A stretch of DNA of 64,000 bases, from positions 1 to 64,000 of the forward strand of contig FONK01000011.1 in assembly GCA_900112915.1 (NCBI GenBank), read 5' to 3'. The notes under the pieces are model-generated. The model worked only from the letters and a program-made list of their open reading frames with translations, had not been told where the DNA came from and did not search any database. Made by a program: the position numbers and the translations under genes. This DNA is from Peptostreptococcaceae bacterium pGA-8 (GTDB taxonomy: Bacteria; Bacillota; Clostridia; Peptostreptococcales; Anaerovoracaceae). The first letter of the stretch is position 1; each line of letters begins with the position of its first letter. Below are positions 33,906 through 43,745 of this stretch, piece after piece.

Positions 33906-36068
33906 CTACCATTTGCTGGTATATTTGCTCTTCGATCCTCTAAAAATGCTGCCTTTTTTCTTGACATATCCACGATATATCCCTCCGCCGCCGGGTCCGA
34001 AAATATCAGTTCCATTGCGAGTTCTTCTCCTTAAGAAGATTCTCCTGATGAGTTTAACAATCAGTACTATGATGAGTATTAAAATTGCAAGTACAAGAAC
34101 AATTACACCGATTGCCATCAAGAACAGCTTGTTAGGATTTCTAAAGAATGAAACTATACTCTTTGAGTCGTTGACAACCTTTCTATATTCCGGCGCCTGA
34201 TACCTCAATGGGAATGTATCATCCGGAAAAGAATCCACATAGCTGGTAACAGCATACCATTCCTTCAATTCCTTGCCGTTTTCTCTATAAATTATATGGT
34301 CCTCAAAGTTCTTTATCTCCTTGCCGTCCTTATCCTTAGGTGTAATAGAAAGAAGACCTTTTGACTGAGCCCCTACAGAGCCTATCATCTGACAAGAGTA
34401 AAGATCTCCTACAACTCTATATAGCTTATCTGAGTCAAGCTTTTCAACAGTCTTCTCATTTTCAGCCTTTTCAATGGCAGCGTCAACCTTATCACTACCT
34501 ATATCTCCGGCTTGATAAGGAATTGGTGCATGCTCAACAGTAGGATCTCCATTTACCTTGTAGATTTCCTCTACCCTGTTTAAAAACATTCTGTTGGGAT
34601 TAACGGTGTACATTAAACCTGAGGTGAAAAGTCTTGCAGGCTGCATCATTTCAGATACGCTGGCATCAACCTCCGCTAAATATCTCAGCTCGCCTCCCGT
34701 AAGGTATATCGAAACAAGGGGGTATCCCGGCTCTCCATCTTTGCCGGTACCTAAGGAAAGTGAATTATATGCATCAGCAACCGTAACGTCCCCGGCATTA
34801 AAGGTTCCTCTAACAATTCCCGCCGGCAGCACGGTTACATCGACAGGCACATATTTATCACCTTCTGCCACCTTTGTTCCATAGACAAAAGAGTCAGCCA
34901 GCATATTGCCCAAAGCGTCATCACCTTGCTCCATAGCGAAATTTGCTGTAGGAGTAAAGTCCGTGCTGCTTCTTGCGATTACCTGATCCCACTTCCAGCC
35001 TTCAACTCCAAAGAAGTTTTCATCCACCAGCTTCTTGAATTTCTCAACTTCCTTGGCTACTTCCTTCTTTTCCTCTGCAGCTTCCACAGCTTTGATTTCA
35101 TAATTTGTAAGCTTAAACTTGCCATCCTGTCTTGTGAACCTTACAATTCCTGTATGCTGCGCATACTCACCCGTAGATGCAATTAATGTATTATTTACGA
35201 TTAATGGCTTAGTATACATTGTGTGGCTATGACCGCTTACAATCATGTCAATGCCATCCACATTTTTTGCCAAAATTTCATCTTCCGATTTTGCTTTATC
35301 CTTGGGATTAGTTCCACTGTGAGACAAGCAGACAATCAAATCCGGGGCAGCCTCCTTCTTGATCTTTGCGACCACCTTCCTTGCCGTTTCTACCGGATCC
35401 AGGAAATAGGTACCGCTTTCAGGAGCATAGTCTGCACTCTCCTTGCCGAAAATTCCAAAGAAGGCAACTCTCTTGCCGTTCTTCTCAATTACAGTATATG
35501 ACTGAGCTCCGTAGTTTGCCAAAGCGGCTTGTAATGCCTCTCCGTCTGTCTTTAGCTTCTTTTCCTTGAGGGTCTTATCCCAATCTATATTGGAAATTAC
35601 CAGCTGTGGCAATTTCATATTCGCTTTTTTCTTCTCCGGCAGCTTGGCGTCAGCCTCATCAGATGCTTTTTTTGCATCAACAGCTCTATTGAGCATGGCT
35701 GACAGGCCTGCGGATCTGAAGTCAAACTCATGATTTCCCAAAGTAGTTACATCGAAGCCCAGGTAGCCTAACATTCTCAGCTCTGCAGCCTCTGTTTTGT
35801 AAATAGTTTGAAATGGAGTCCCCATTGCAAAATCCCCGGCATCCACCACGTAGGTATCCGGATCCGATTTTTTCTGTTCATCAATTATCGTGCCTAATCT
35901 TGCAAATCGCTCTAAATGAGAGTGCATATCATGATTGAATACAAAAGAGATTTCATCCGGATTACTTTTTACTTCTTCCTTCTCTTCTCCAAAGCTCATC
36001 ATCGTAGGCACTAACATAGTCAAGCCAACAATAAGTATAAGTAAAACGACTAATACCTTCTTTAACAT
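33906..36068 (-). CDS. surface-anchored metallophosphatase / 5'-nucleotidase family protein
   Basis: This 720-residue UshA-type protein has an N-terminal signal (VLVVLLILIVGLTMLVPTMM), a metallophosphatase domain with HDMHSHLE, DAGDFAMGT, TTLGNHEFD, CLSHSGT and VSGHSHTM, and a C-terminal nucleotidase domain. A C-terminal transmembrane helix (about 660-682) is followed by a basic, Gly-rich cytoplasmic tail (RRRTRNGTDIFGPGGGG). It likely dephosphorylates extracellular nucleotides or related esters while fixed to the membrane. The ATG at 36068 with GGAAGG ahead is chosen; an upstream GTG overlaps the promoter. Confidence 0.9.
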   Translation of the reverse strand: MLKKVLVVLLILIVGLTMLVPTMMSFGEEKEEVKSNPDEISFVFNHDMHSHLERFARLGTIIDEQKKSDPDTYVVDAGDFAMGTPFQTIYKTEAAELRMLGYLGFDVTTLGNHEFDFRSAGLSAMLNRAVDAKKASDEADAKLPEKKKANMKLPQLVISNIDWDKTLKEKKLKTDGEALQAALANYGAQSYTVIEKNGKRVAFFGIFGKESADYAPESGTYFLDPVETARKVVAKIKKEAAPDLIVCLSHSGTNPKDKAKSEDEILAKNVDGIDMIVSGHSHTMYTKPLIVNNTLIASTGEYAQHTGIVRFTRQDGKFKLTNYEIKAVEAAEEKKEVAKEVEKFKKLVDENFFGVEGWKWDQVIARSSTDFTPTANFAMEQGDDALGNMLADSFVYGTKVAEGDKYVPVDVTVLPAGIVRGTFNAGDVTVADAYNSLSLGTGKDGEPGYPLVSIYLTGGELRYLAEVDASVSEMMQPARLFTSGLMYTVNPNRMFLNRVEEIYKVNGDPTVEHAPIPYQAGDIGSDKVDAAIEKAENEKTVEKLDSDKLYRVVGDLYSCQMIGSVGAQSKGLLSITPKDKDGKEIKNFEDHIIYRENGKELKEWYAVTSYVDSFPDDTFPLRYQAPEYRKVVNDSKSIVSFFRNPNKLFLMAIGVIVLVLAILILIIVLIVKLIRRIFLRRRTRNGTDIFGPGGGGIYRGYVKKKGSIFRGSKSKYTSKW

Positions 36069-36100
36069 AGCTAATAATCCTTCCTTATTAAAGTCGTATA

Positions 36101-36129
36101 ATTTTATCACATTAATGAGTTTTTTTCAA
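36101..36129 (-). promoter_or_regulatory. promoter of the nucleotidase gene
   Basis: TTGAAA (36129-36124) and TAAAAT (36106-36101) are 17 bases apart on the minus strand, about 35 bases ahead of the chosen ATG. The gene is therefore its own unit. Confidence 0.7.
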
Positions 36130-36208
36130 TTATAAGACCGGCTGCCTTTGACCACATATTCATCATATAAATTCCTCATATCATGTATATTTTCTATATT
36201 TTCTATAC

Positions 36209-38743
36209 TTACTCTACAGCCTTCAGAGATTCTGTCATGCTTATTCGCTTCAGCTTAAAATAGAAAATGAAGTTTACAAAGCCTGCAAATGCTAAGGTTA
36301 TGGCAACGGCTGCCAGATAACTCCAAGGGCTTATCCTAATTTGAAAATATATTAAATCCACCTTTATCCTGGTCATCACAAAAGCATGTAAAAGCTTTCC
36401 CAGTCCTAAGCCGGCACCGGCTCCCATCAGAGTTAAGAAGAAATTCTCCCTAAATACATAAAGCGCCGTTTCTACAGGATAGAATCCTAAAACCTTAATA
36501 GTGGCTATTTCCCTCACCCGCTCTGTAATGTTTATATTAGTTAAATTGTACAAGACGATGAAGGCTAAAGCCCCTGCAGAGAATATAACTAAAGCAACCA
36601 CAGAGTCCAAGCTGCCCATCATTTTGCTGATTCTATTGAGCATATCAACATTCACCAGGGTTCCCAGAACTTCATCGTTCTCCATGGTTTTAGCCGCTGA
36701 CTTATGAATTTTGTCCTCAATTTCATCATCCGTAAGCCGGTCATCTTCACCGATGCCCCTTACATTGACAAGGGCTGTTTTCAGCTCCGGCTTATGCCCG
36801 AAGCCGCTTTCGTAGGTAGCTTCTGATATATAGACATAATTATACACATAGTTCTGACATATTCCTGCAATTTCAACAGACAGGTCCTTATGTTCGCTGT
36901 CTTTGAGCTTTATGGTATCTCCAACCTTATAATTAAAGGTTTCTGCCAGTTTTTCGCATATTACAGCCTTTCCCTTATCGGGGAATTTGATTTCTTCCTT
37001 GCTATTATGAAGATCTATAAAGCTTTTAAAATCCTCACCATCAGAAACAATAAGTTTTACCTCTTCATGTTTTTTCTTTGAAATTACATCAACAGATGCT
37101 TCATGGATAAATGCAGCCTTGTCCACATGGCTCTTTACAGAGTCCAGAAATTCTCCTTTTCCGGATGCCATATCACTTTGGAAGCTTACACTATAATCGT
37201 AAAGCATTATCTCATCAAACTGAAATGCCGCAATATTTTTAATTGAGTCATTTATTCCAAATCCTGTCAGAACCAGGGCAGTACAGCCACTTATTCCCAT
37301 AATCATCATAAAGAATCTTTTCTTATATCTGAAAATATTTCTGCAGCTGACCTTATACAAGAAGCTTAGCTTTTCCCATATAAATGGGATTCGTTCAAGC
37401 AATATTCTCTTACCGTTCTTAGGTGATTTTGGTCTTATGAGTTGCGCCGGAACTATTCTGAAATCGCTTTCGCAGGAAAACCATGTGGCCCCCATCGAGC
37501 CGGCTAAGGCGACTAAAATACATCCGATGCCCATTGCCTTATCAAAGATAAACTCAATGTTGTTATTGAAGTCATACATTATTCCGTAGGCATTCCAAAT
37601 TACCCTTGGGAAAAGATAGCTGCCTCCGACGAAGCCTATTACGGCTCCAAGGAAGGCTGCGCTGCCTGCATAAAACAAATATTTTGATAGAACAGCATTA
37701 TTCCCATATCCTAAAGCCTTTAAAACTCCTATTTCGGTTCGCTTTTCATCTACCATTCTTGCCATGGTTGTCATGCAGACAAGGGCCGCAACCAAGAAGA
37801 AAAAAGCGGGAAAAACCTTTGCAATCCCATTTACTATATCTGAGTCGCTTTCAAATGCCATATATCCCGGGTTCGTATTTCTCTCCAGATTATAGGTTGC
37901 AGGTTTCTCCGGCTCCGGAAGGTCCATAGTCTCTACCGGCAGACCCATAAGCTGTGCAACGGCATATTTCTCCTTAGCCTCTGATATTTCCTCCTTCAGC
38001 CGATTGTATCGCTTATTTGCAACTTCATCTAATTTATCAGATACCTCAGGTGCCGTCTTATCCCTATATTTTTCATAGGCTCTTGAATAAATGGGATTAT
38101 ACTTGTCCAGGGTGGCATAAATTCCTGTATATTCCTTTGCAGTGAAGCTTTCAACAGGGGTGTATATGAAGGATGAAATTGACCCGCTTCCAATTTTAGT
38201 ACTCCCTCTCTCATAATTTAAATATAAAGGAGAAGTAACTATACCTACTATCTCAAACTTATTGACAGAAAAGCTGTCGATGGTTTCCTTGCTGTTTACA
38301 GAGGCAATTTTAATCTGAGACCCTATGTCCGCTCTTGTGAAGCCTCTTTTGTCCACAAGGCATTCACCCGGATTTTCAGGCATTCGACCTTCAATCAGGC
38401 TCACCTTATTAATATTCTTTGGAAGAGAAATAGCTTTGAGAACCTTTTCAACCTTATCACTGCCAAGATAGATGAAATCCGACTCTTTTGTGCCTTCCGC
38501 CTCTCCAATAGTATCAATGCTTTTAATTTCTTCCACATCCTCGTCTGTAAATCCGAGGGTTGAAATCAAATTATAGTCGAAGAGATTTTGCTTTTTCAGG
38601 TACTCATCTGCCGTTTTGACCATAGCCTCCTTGCTCACCTTAAGTCCGGCAAAAAAGCCCACACCCAGTGCTACTATTGCAAAGATTGCCAAATAACGAC
38701 CTAGGCTGTTCTTAATTTCTCTAAGTGTCATTTTAGTAAACAT
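36209..38743 (-). CDS. ABC transporter permease, FtsX/MacB-like with two FtsX domains
   Basis: The protein of about 844 residues has an N-terminal transmembrane helix, a long extracytoplasmic domain (about residues 45-290), a three-helix FtsX domain (VFPAFFFLVAALVCMTTMAR onward), then a second helix-plus-extracytoplasmic unit and a final FtsX domain ending ISMTESLKAVE. The EKRTEIGVLKALGYG and VREIATIKVLGF motifs are typical coupling loops. Such permeases work as mechanotransmitters or exporters of peptides or lipoproteins with a MacB/LolD-type ATPase, the gene just upstream. The ATG at 38743 lies five bases after the ATPase stop codon; an earlier TTG would fall inside the ATPase gene. Confidence 0.9.
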   Translation of the reverse strand: MFTKMTLREIKNSLGRYLAIFAIVALGVGFFAGLKVSKEAMVKTADEYLKKQNLFDYNLISTLGFTDEDVEEIKSIDTIGEAEGTKESDFIYLGSDKVEKVLKAISLPKNINKVSLIEGRMPENPGECLVDKRGFTRADIGSQIKIASVNSKETIDSFSVNKFEIVGIVTSPLYLNYERGSTKIGSGSISSFIYTPVESFTAKEYTGIYATLDKYNPIYSRAYEKYRDKTAPEVSDKLDEVANKRYNRLKEEISEAKEKYAVAQLMGLPVETMDLPEPEKPATYNLERNTNPGYMAFESDSDIVNGIAKVFPAFFFLVAALVCMTTMARMVDEKRTEIGVLKALGYGNNAVLSKYLFYAGSAAFLGAVIGFVGGSYLFPRVIWNAYGIMYDFNNNIEFIFDKAMGIGCILVALAGSMGATWFSCESDFRIVPAQLIRPKSPKNGKRILLERIPFIWEKLSFLYKVSCRNIFRYKKRFFMMIMGISGCTALVLTGFGINDSIKNIAAFQFDEIMLYDYSVSFQSDMASGKGEFLDSVKSHVDKAAFIHEASVDVISKKKHEEVKLIVSDGEDFKSFIDLHNSKEEIKFPDKGKAVICEKLAETFNYKVGDTIKLKDSEHKDLSVEIAGICQNYVYNYVYISEATYESGFGHKPELKTALVNVRGIGEDDRLTDDEIEDKIHKSAAKTMENDEVLGTLVNVDMLNRISKMMGSLDSVVALVIFSAGALAFIVLYNLTNINITERVREIATIKVLGFYPVETALYVFRENFFLTLMGAGAGLGLGKLLHAFVMTRIKVDLIYFQIRISPWSYLAAVAITLAFAGFVNFIFYFKLKRISMTESLKAVE

Positions 38744-38747
38744 AATA

Positions 38748-39449
38748 CTACCACTCAATATCCTCGACGGGAACGATGTTGGAATTTTTTTCAATAGATG
38801 TCACTGTCCCGTTTTTAACTTTAATTATTTCATCTGCCATTGCAGTGAGAGCTGAGTTATGGGTTATCATAATAACTGTCATTCCACCATCCCTACAGGT
38901 GTCCTGAAGAAGCTTAAGAATTTGCTTTCCCGTATTGTAGTCCAAAGCTCCTGTCGGCTCATCACAAAGAAGCAGCTTAGGATTTTTCGCCAAAGCTCTC
39001 GCAATTGCCACACGTTGCTGTTCTCCACCTGAAAGCTGAGCCGGAAAATTCTTAAGTCTATGGCTGAGGCCCACATCTTCTAAGGTTTTTAGTACATCAA
39101 GAGGATTTCCGGAAATCTGCGTCGCCAGACTGACATTTTCCACAACAGTAAGATTTTGTATCAGGTTATAAAATTGAAATACAAAGCCAATATCAAACCT
39201 TCGGTATTTAGTCAAGGCCTTTGTGCTCATAGCGGAAATTTCATTGCCATCCAGCATCACCCTGCCACTTGTCAAGGTTTCCATTCCGCCAAGAATGTTG
39301 AGCAAGGTTGTCTTGCCGGCACCTGAAGGTCCTACAATCACTGCAAACTCGCCCTTCTCCACCTGAAATGTGGCATCTCTTAAGGCTTCAATTTCAACCT
39401 CACCCATCTTGTATATTTTTTTAACATCCTGAAATTCAACAAAGCTCAT
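38748..39449 (-). CDS. ABC transporter ATP-binding protein (MacB/LolD type)
   Basis: The 233-residue ATPase has Walker [13 protein letters not shown]-loop FQFYNL, signature [15 protein letters not shown], Walker [13 protein letters not shown] and the H-loop ITHNSAL. It powers the large permease encoded immediately downstream. The substrate is not evident; neighbouring genes give no clue to a peptide or drug. Confidence 0.95.
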   Translation of the reverse strand: MSFVEFQDVKKIYKMGEVEIEALRDATFQVEKGEFAVIVGPSGAGKTTLLNILGGMETLTSGRVMLDGNEISAMSTKALTKYRRFDIGFVFQFYNLIQNLTVVENVSLATQISGNPLDVLKTLEDVGLSHRLKNFPAQLSGGEQQRVAIARALAKNPKLLLCDEPTGALDYNTGKQILKLLQDTCRDGGMTVIMITHNSALTAMADEIIKVKNGTVTSIEKNSNIVPVEDIEW

Positions 39450-39461
39450 TTAAATTCCCCT

Positions 39462-40115
39462 CTATTTTCCTTCAGTAATTCTCGGCAGATTCCACTTAAA
39501 ATGTGCTGCCAAGACTCTAATAAAAATGGTTACTGCAAAGCCTGCAATTAACGCCGTATTCATCCCGGTAACCCTGTACACCATCAAAACACCCGTAGTC
39601 AAAGCTCCTGTAAGAGACGCCAAGGCATAAACATGCTTAACAAAGACATAGGGCATTTCACATGCCATCATATCTCTTATAATTCCTCCGCCTACTCCGG
39701 TCACTACACCGAGAAACACTATGAGAAATAAGTTGGACATGCTGTCTGAATTAAATCCTGCACCGGCTCCATCCACTGAAAATGCAGCAAGTCCCATAGT
39801 GTCGAACCAAAAAAACGCCCTTTCCGGAACTATTGCAAAGCTATCGTGAATCTTATCTCTTCTTTTCAGCATAACCAGGAATGCTATATTAGCTGTAATC
39901 AGGGAAAGTATCAAATATATAGGATTTTGAAATGCCATCGGCGGTACCTTCCCGATAACCACATCTCTTATTATTCCGCCGCCTGTCGCCGTCACCAGAG
40001 CCAGGATATTAATACCGAAGATATCCATCCCTTTTCTCGCTGCAACAGCGGCCCCTGATATGGCAAATGCTATCGTGCCGATAATGTCCATTACATCTAT
40101 AAACGAAACTGTCAT
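39462..40115 (-). CDS. TRIC-type (UPF0126/YicG) membrane protein
   Basis: The 217-residue protein has seven predicted helices built from two repeats, each with the conserved glycine-rich turn (TATGGGIIRDVVIGKVPP and TGVGGGIIRDMMACEMPY). Bacterial members form trimeric cation channels of the TRIC fold. It precedes the ABC pair by 12 bases and may be co-transcribed, but a functional link is not apparent. Confidence 0.9.
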   Translation of the reverse strand: MTVSFIDVMDIIGTIAFAISGAAVAARKGMDIFGINILALVTATGGGIIRDVVIGKVPPMAFQNPIYLILSLITANIAFLVMLKRRDKIHDSFAIVPERAFFWFDTMGLAAFSVDGAGAGFNSDSMSNLFLIVFLGVVTGVGGGIIRDMMACEMPYVFVKHVYALASLTGALTTGVLMVYRVTGMNTALIAGFAVTIFIRVLAAHFKWNLPRITEGK

Positions 40116-40169
40116 TTAACTTCTCCCTGTGACCTTTTATATTTAAAATACTTTATTAACTGTCTTTAC

Positions 40170-41429
40170 TTAGCTTGCCTTTCCTTTTTTGTGCTTTTCC
40201 AGCATTAAGGCATCTCGAGTGACCTCTGTAGCCTCCATCCACTTTTTCGGATTAATGCCTTTCCTATCCAAGCTTTCCTTGATATAAAATGTGGTAATGG
40301 AATATATCACCGAGCATAATGGAATAAACACAATCATTCCCAATGCACCCATTAGACTCGCACCCATAACCACAGCCATCAATACCCATATAGACGGAAG
40401 GCCTATGGAATTCCCAACTACGAAAGGATATATCAGGTTCCCCTCAATTTGCTGTAAAACTAAGAATAAAATTATAAATATCAACGCTTGACTCGGATTT
40501 ATCATCAATATCAACAGCGCTCCGAATACGCAGCCTATTGACGAACCGATAAGAGGTATTAGAGATAGAAGTGCTATCATTACACTTATCATCAATGAAT
40601 ATGGAATTCCGATAACGCTCATAGACAGGAAAAACATAGTTCCCAAAATACATGCCTCCAAGCACTGACCTGTTAAAAACTTTGCAAAAGTGTTATTTGT
40701 AAGGCTTAAAATATAGATTACTCTATCAGCAGCGCTTTCTGAAAATATTCCATATAAAAGCTGTTTACCCTGAGAGGCAAGCTTTTCCTTTTGCAGCAGG
40801 ATGTATATTGCAAAGATAAGGCCAATTAAAAATGATACAAATCCGCTTATAATACCTGATACCGTGCTAAATCCCGAGCTTACGAGACCTTTTCCCCATT
40901 TCTGCAAGGTTCCTGACAGATTGGCGGCAATTTCACTGCTCTTTATGTTGAATTTGTCACCCAGCTTTGATATGGCATTAAATGTTGCTCCTTGAGAACT
41001 AATCCATTCTTCTGCCCGGCTGATTGCATCGGGTATTTGCTTTGCTATAGCTTCCATAGTTTTAGACAGCTGCGGTACAACTATGTTCATTGCAATTGCC
41101 ATTACTCCTATTACAATAATAAAGGTTACAAAAAAGCTTACAGGTCGCTTTGCAGCATTAACTAAAGCCCGCAGCCTTGGTTTTTTATCAAACTTTGATA
41201 TAAAGCCCTCTGAAAACAGGAAGTTTTCAACTCTTGCCATCGGCACATTCAACATGAATGCAATTGATGCTCCAATTATAAATGGCATAAACAGCCCTAT
41301 AAGCCTGCTCAGTGCTTCACTCACCACACCTATATTTTTTAAGGCTAAAAAGAAAACAATGCACACAAAGGCTAAAAAGATAATAGTTCGTTTAGTTTTT
41401 TTGTCGAAATCCAAATTAATGTTCTCCAA
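40170..41429 (-). CDS. AI-2E family transporter
   Basis: The ~415-residue membrane protein has about eight helices and the family motifs GASIAFMLNVPMARVE, LIPLIGSSIGCVFGAL and LQQIEGNLIYPFVVGNSIGL. Family members have been linked to AI-2 export or to Na+/Li+-proton exchange, so the substrate remains open. The first start is TTG at 41429 without a ribosome-binding site; TTG at 41414 with GGAG nine bases ahead may be the true one. Confidence 0.88.
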   Translation of the reverse strand: MENINLDFDKKTKRTIIFLAFVCIVFFLALKNIGVVSEALSRLIGLFMPFIIGASIAFMLNVPMARVENFLFSEGFISKFDKKPRLRALVNAAKRPVSFFVTFIIVIGVMAIAMNIVVPQLSKTMEAIAKQIPDAISRAEEWISSQGATFNAISKLGDKFNIKSSEIAANLSGTLQKWGKGLVSSGFSTVSGIISGFVSFLIGLIFAIYILLQKEKLASQGKQLLYGIFSESAADRVIYILSLTNNTFAKFLTGQCLEACILGTMFFLSMSVIGIPYSLMISVMIALLSLIPLIGSSIGCVFGALLILMINPSQALIFIILFLVLQQIEGNLIYPFVVGNSIGLPSIWVLMAVVMGASLMGALGMIVFIPLCSVIYSITTFYIKESLDRKGINPKKWMEATEVTRDALMLEKHKKGKAS

Positions 41430-41468
41430 TTCAAAATTTTTTCATATCGCTATAACGGTTTCTTAAAT

Positions 41469-43745
41469 CTATTTCTTAAAAAATTTCAATCTCAAGGCAT
41501 TCATTACCACACAAACGCTGCTCATGCTCATGGCTGCCGCCCCCATCATAGGATTAAGAACTATGCCGAAGGATGGAAAAAGGACCCCTGCTGCCACAGG
41601 AATCAGTATACTGTTGTAGAAAAATGCCCAGAACAGGTTTTCCTTAATATTTCTGATTACAGCCTTAGACAGCTCAAGAGCTTTGACCCCATCTGAAATA
41701 TCGCTTTTCATAAGCACGACATCGGCACTTTCAATAGCAACATCAGTACCTGCACCAATTGCAATTCCCACATCTGCTCTGACAAGGGCAGGTCCATCAT
41801 TTATGCCGTCACCAATCATGGCAACTTTCTTACCCTCCATCTGAAGCCTTAAAATTTCTCTTTCCTTGTCCTGAGGCATAACATCTGCAACAACACGGCT
41901 TATTCCAAGCCTGTTGGCAATTGCCTTACCGGTTCTTTCATTGTCGCCGGTAAGCATTACCACCTCAATACCCTGATTTACAAATTTAGAAATTGCAGCT
42001 TTGCTGGTCGGCTTCTCTACATCTGCCATGGCAATAATTCCCAGAAGCTCGTCCTGAGAGAAGAACAAAACAGGAGTTTTCCCTGCCTCTGCCATTTCCT
42101 CAAGGGTTTTCAACGCTCTTGGCAATATACCTTCATCGCCCCTGAAGTTTTCCTGAAAATATTTGTAGTTCCCGGCAAAATATAAAGTGGCATTTATGCT
42201 GCCCTGAACACCTTTTCCAAAGACTGCCCGGAAATTTTCAACCTCCAACGGCTCTATGCCATCTGACCTTAGAGTTGTCACCATTGCCTGCCCCAGCGGA
42301 TGCTCGCTGCCCAATTCAAGAGAAAGAGCAACTTTTTTGAGCAAGTCTGCCCTGTCTTCATCCTGAAAATCGGCAATCACATCTGTAACCTGCGGCTTTC
42401 CTTCTGTAATTGTTCCGGTTTTATCCATTACAACAGTATCCACTAAATGTAAAGTTTCGAGGGCTTCACCACTTTTAATCAAGACACCGTTTTCCGCACC
42501 CTTTCCGGTTCCCACCATAATTGCCACCGGTGTAGCCAGACCTAAAGCACAAGGGCATGAAATAACAAGTACGCTGACAGCACAGTTAAGTGCAAAGTCC
42601 ACCTGTGCACCTGCAAGGATCCATATTATAAATGTAATTATAGAAATTCCGATTACCACCGGCACAAAAATTCCGGCAACCTTATCTGCAATTTTAGCAA
42701 TTGGAGCTTTGCTGGATGATGCCTCTTCAACTAAAGCTATTATTTGATTTATGGCTAAATCGGCATATGCCTTTTCAGCTCTGATTTTTATAAAGCCCGA
42801 TAGATTTATAGTTGCAGCTATTACATGATCCCCCTCCGACATATCAACAGGTATGCTCTCCCCTGTCACAGCGGCTTGATCAACTGTAGTGCTGCCTTCC
42901 AAAATTACTCCGTCTGCACCGATGATTTGTCCCGGTCTTATTAAAAGAATATCGCCTACAACCAGCTCTTCAGCCGGAATTGATTTTTCCTCATCGCCTC
43001 TAAGCACAATTACTGTTTTAGGCGCTAAATCCATCAGTTTTTCAATAGCTGAAATCGTTTTGCCTTTGGACTTGGTTTCAAGATATTTCCCCAAAGTAAT
43101 AAGGGTTAAAATCATCGCTGCTGATTCAAAATATATGTGACCGGCTTCAAGGCCGTAAATCATTCTGAACATGGTATATATGCCATATATTGTTGAAATT
43201 ACAGCACCCATGGCTACAAGACTGTCCATATTAGGACTTCCTCTGAACAGTGCCGGTAACCCATTTACAAAATACTTTCTGTTCAGATAGATAATTGGAA
43301 TCAACAAAATAAATTGAGCCAAGCTGTTTGCCAGTGGCAAACCTGTTGGCAGACTGTGGCTTATCATGTGCCCCATACTGAAGTACATCAGTATTATAAG
43401 CAATCCGAATGATATCAGCAATCTGCTTTCCATTGAGGCGGTTTCATCCTCTGCAAATTTTGAAGCTCTTCCGTTTTTGCCTGCTGCAGAATTGTCTTTC
43501 CTCTTTGAAGCATCACCCTTTTCATTATCCTCGTCCTCAGACTTAGCTCCATAGCCTGCCTTTACTACAGCTTGTACTATTGCCTCCCTGTCCAAGGAAT
43601 TCTCATCGTACTCTACATTCATTGCTCCGGTCAGAAGATTGACTGAAACTGTATTCACACCCTCCAGCTTGGACACTACCTTTTCAACCCTTGATGAGCA
43701 TGCCGCACAAGACATGCCCGTAACAACAAATTTTTCTTTTATCAC
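41469..43745 (-). CDS. copA: copper-type P1B ATPase
   Basis: The 758-residue pump has one N-terminal heavy-metal domain (GMSCAACSSRVEKV), an acidic/basic linker, eight transmembrane helices with the ion-binding CPC motif (ISCPCALGLATP), the phosphorylation motif DKTGT, the HP motif (SEHPLGQA) and GDGINDGPAL. The CPC plus CAAC motifs fit Cu(I) export. It starts with GTG overlapping the thioesterase stop (GTGA), so it is translated from the thioesterase mRNA, an odd pairing. No copper regulator is seen nearby. Confidence 0.94.
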   Translation of the reverse strand: MIKEKFVVTGMSCAACSSRVEKVVSKLEGVNTVSVNLLTGAMNVEYDENSLDREAIVQAVVKAGYGAKSEDEDNEKGDASKRKDNSAAGKNGRASKFAEDETASMESRLLISFGLLIILMYFSMGHMISHSLPTGLPLANSLAQFILLIPIIYLNRKYFVNGLPALFRGSPNMDSLVAMGAVISTIYGIYTMFRMIYGLEAGHIYFESAAMILTLITLGKYLETKSKGKTISAIEKLMDLAPKTVIVLRGDEEKSIPAEELVVGDILLIRPGQIIGADGVILEGSTTVDQAAVTGESIPVDMSEGDHVIAATINLSGFIKIRAEKAYADLAINQIIALVEEASSSKAPIAKIADKVAGIFVPVVIGISIITFIIWILAGAQVDFALNCAVSVLVISCPCALGLATPVAIMVGTGKGAENGVLIKSGEALETLHLVDTVVMDKTGTITEGKPQVTDVIADFQDEDRADLLKKVALSLELGSEHPLGQAMVTTLRSDGIEPLEVENFRAVFGKGVQGSINATLYFAGNYKYFQENFRGDEGILPRALKTLEEMAEAGKTPVLFFSQDELLGIIAMADVEKPTSKAAISKFVNQGIEVVMLTGDNERTGKAIANRLGISRVVADVMPQDKEREILRLQMEGKKVAMIGDGINDGPALVRADVGIAIGAGTDVAIESADVVLMKSDISDGVKALELSKAVIRNIKENLFWAFFYNSILIPVAAGVLFPSFGIVLNPMMGAAAMSMSSVCVVMNALRLKFFKK

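Noticed and set aside
37606-37929. 107-codon plus-strand frame opposite the ABC permease
   Set aside because: Low-complexity product rich in Leu, Arg and Pro that mirrors the opposite strand's codons; no start signals.
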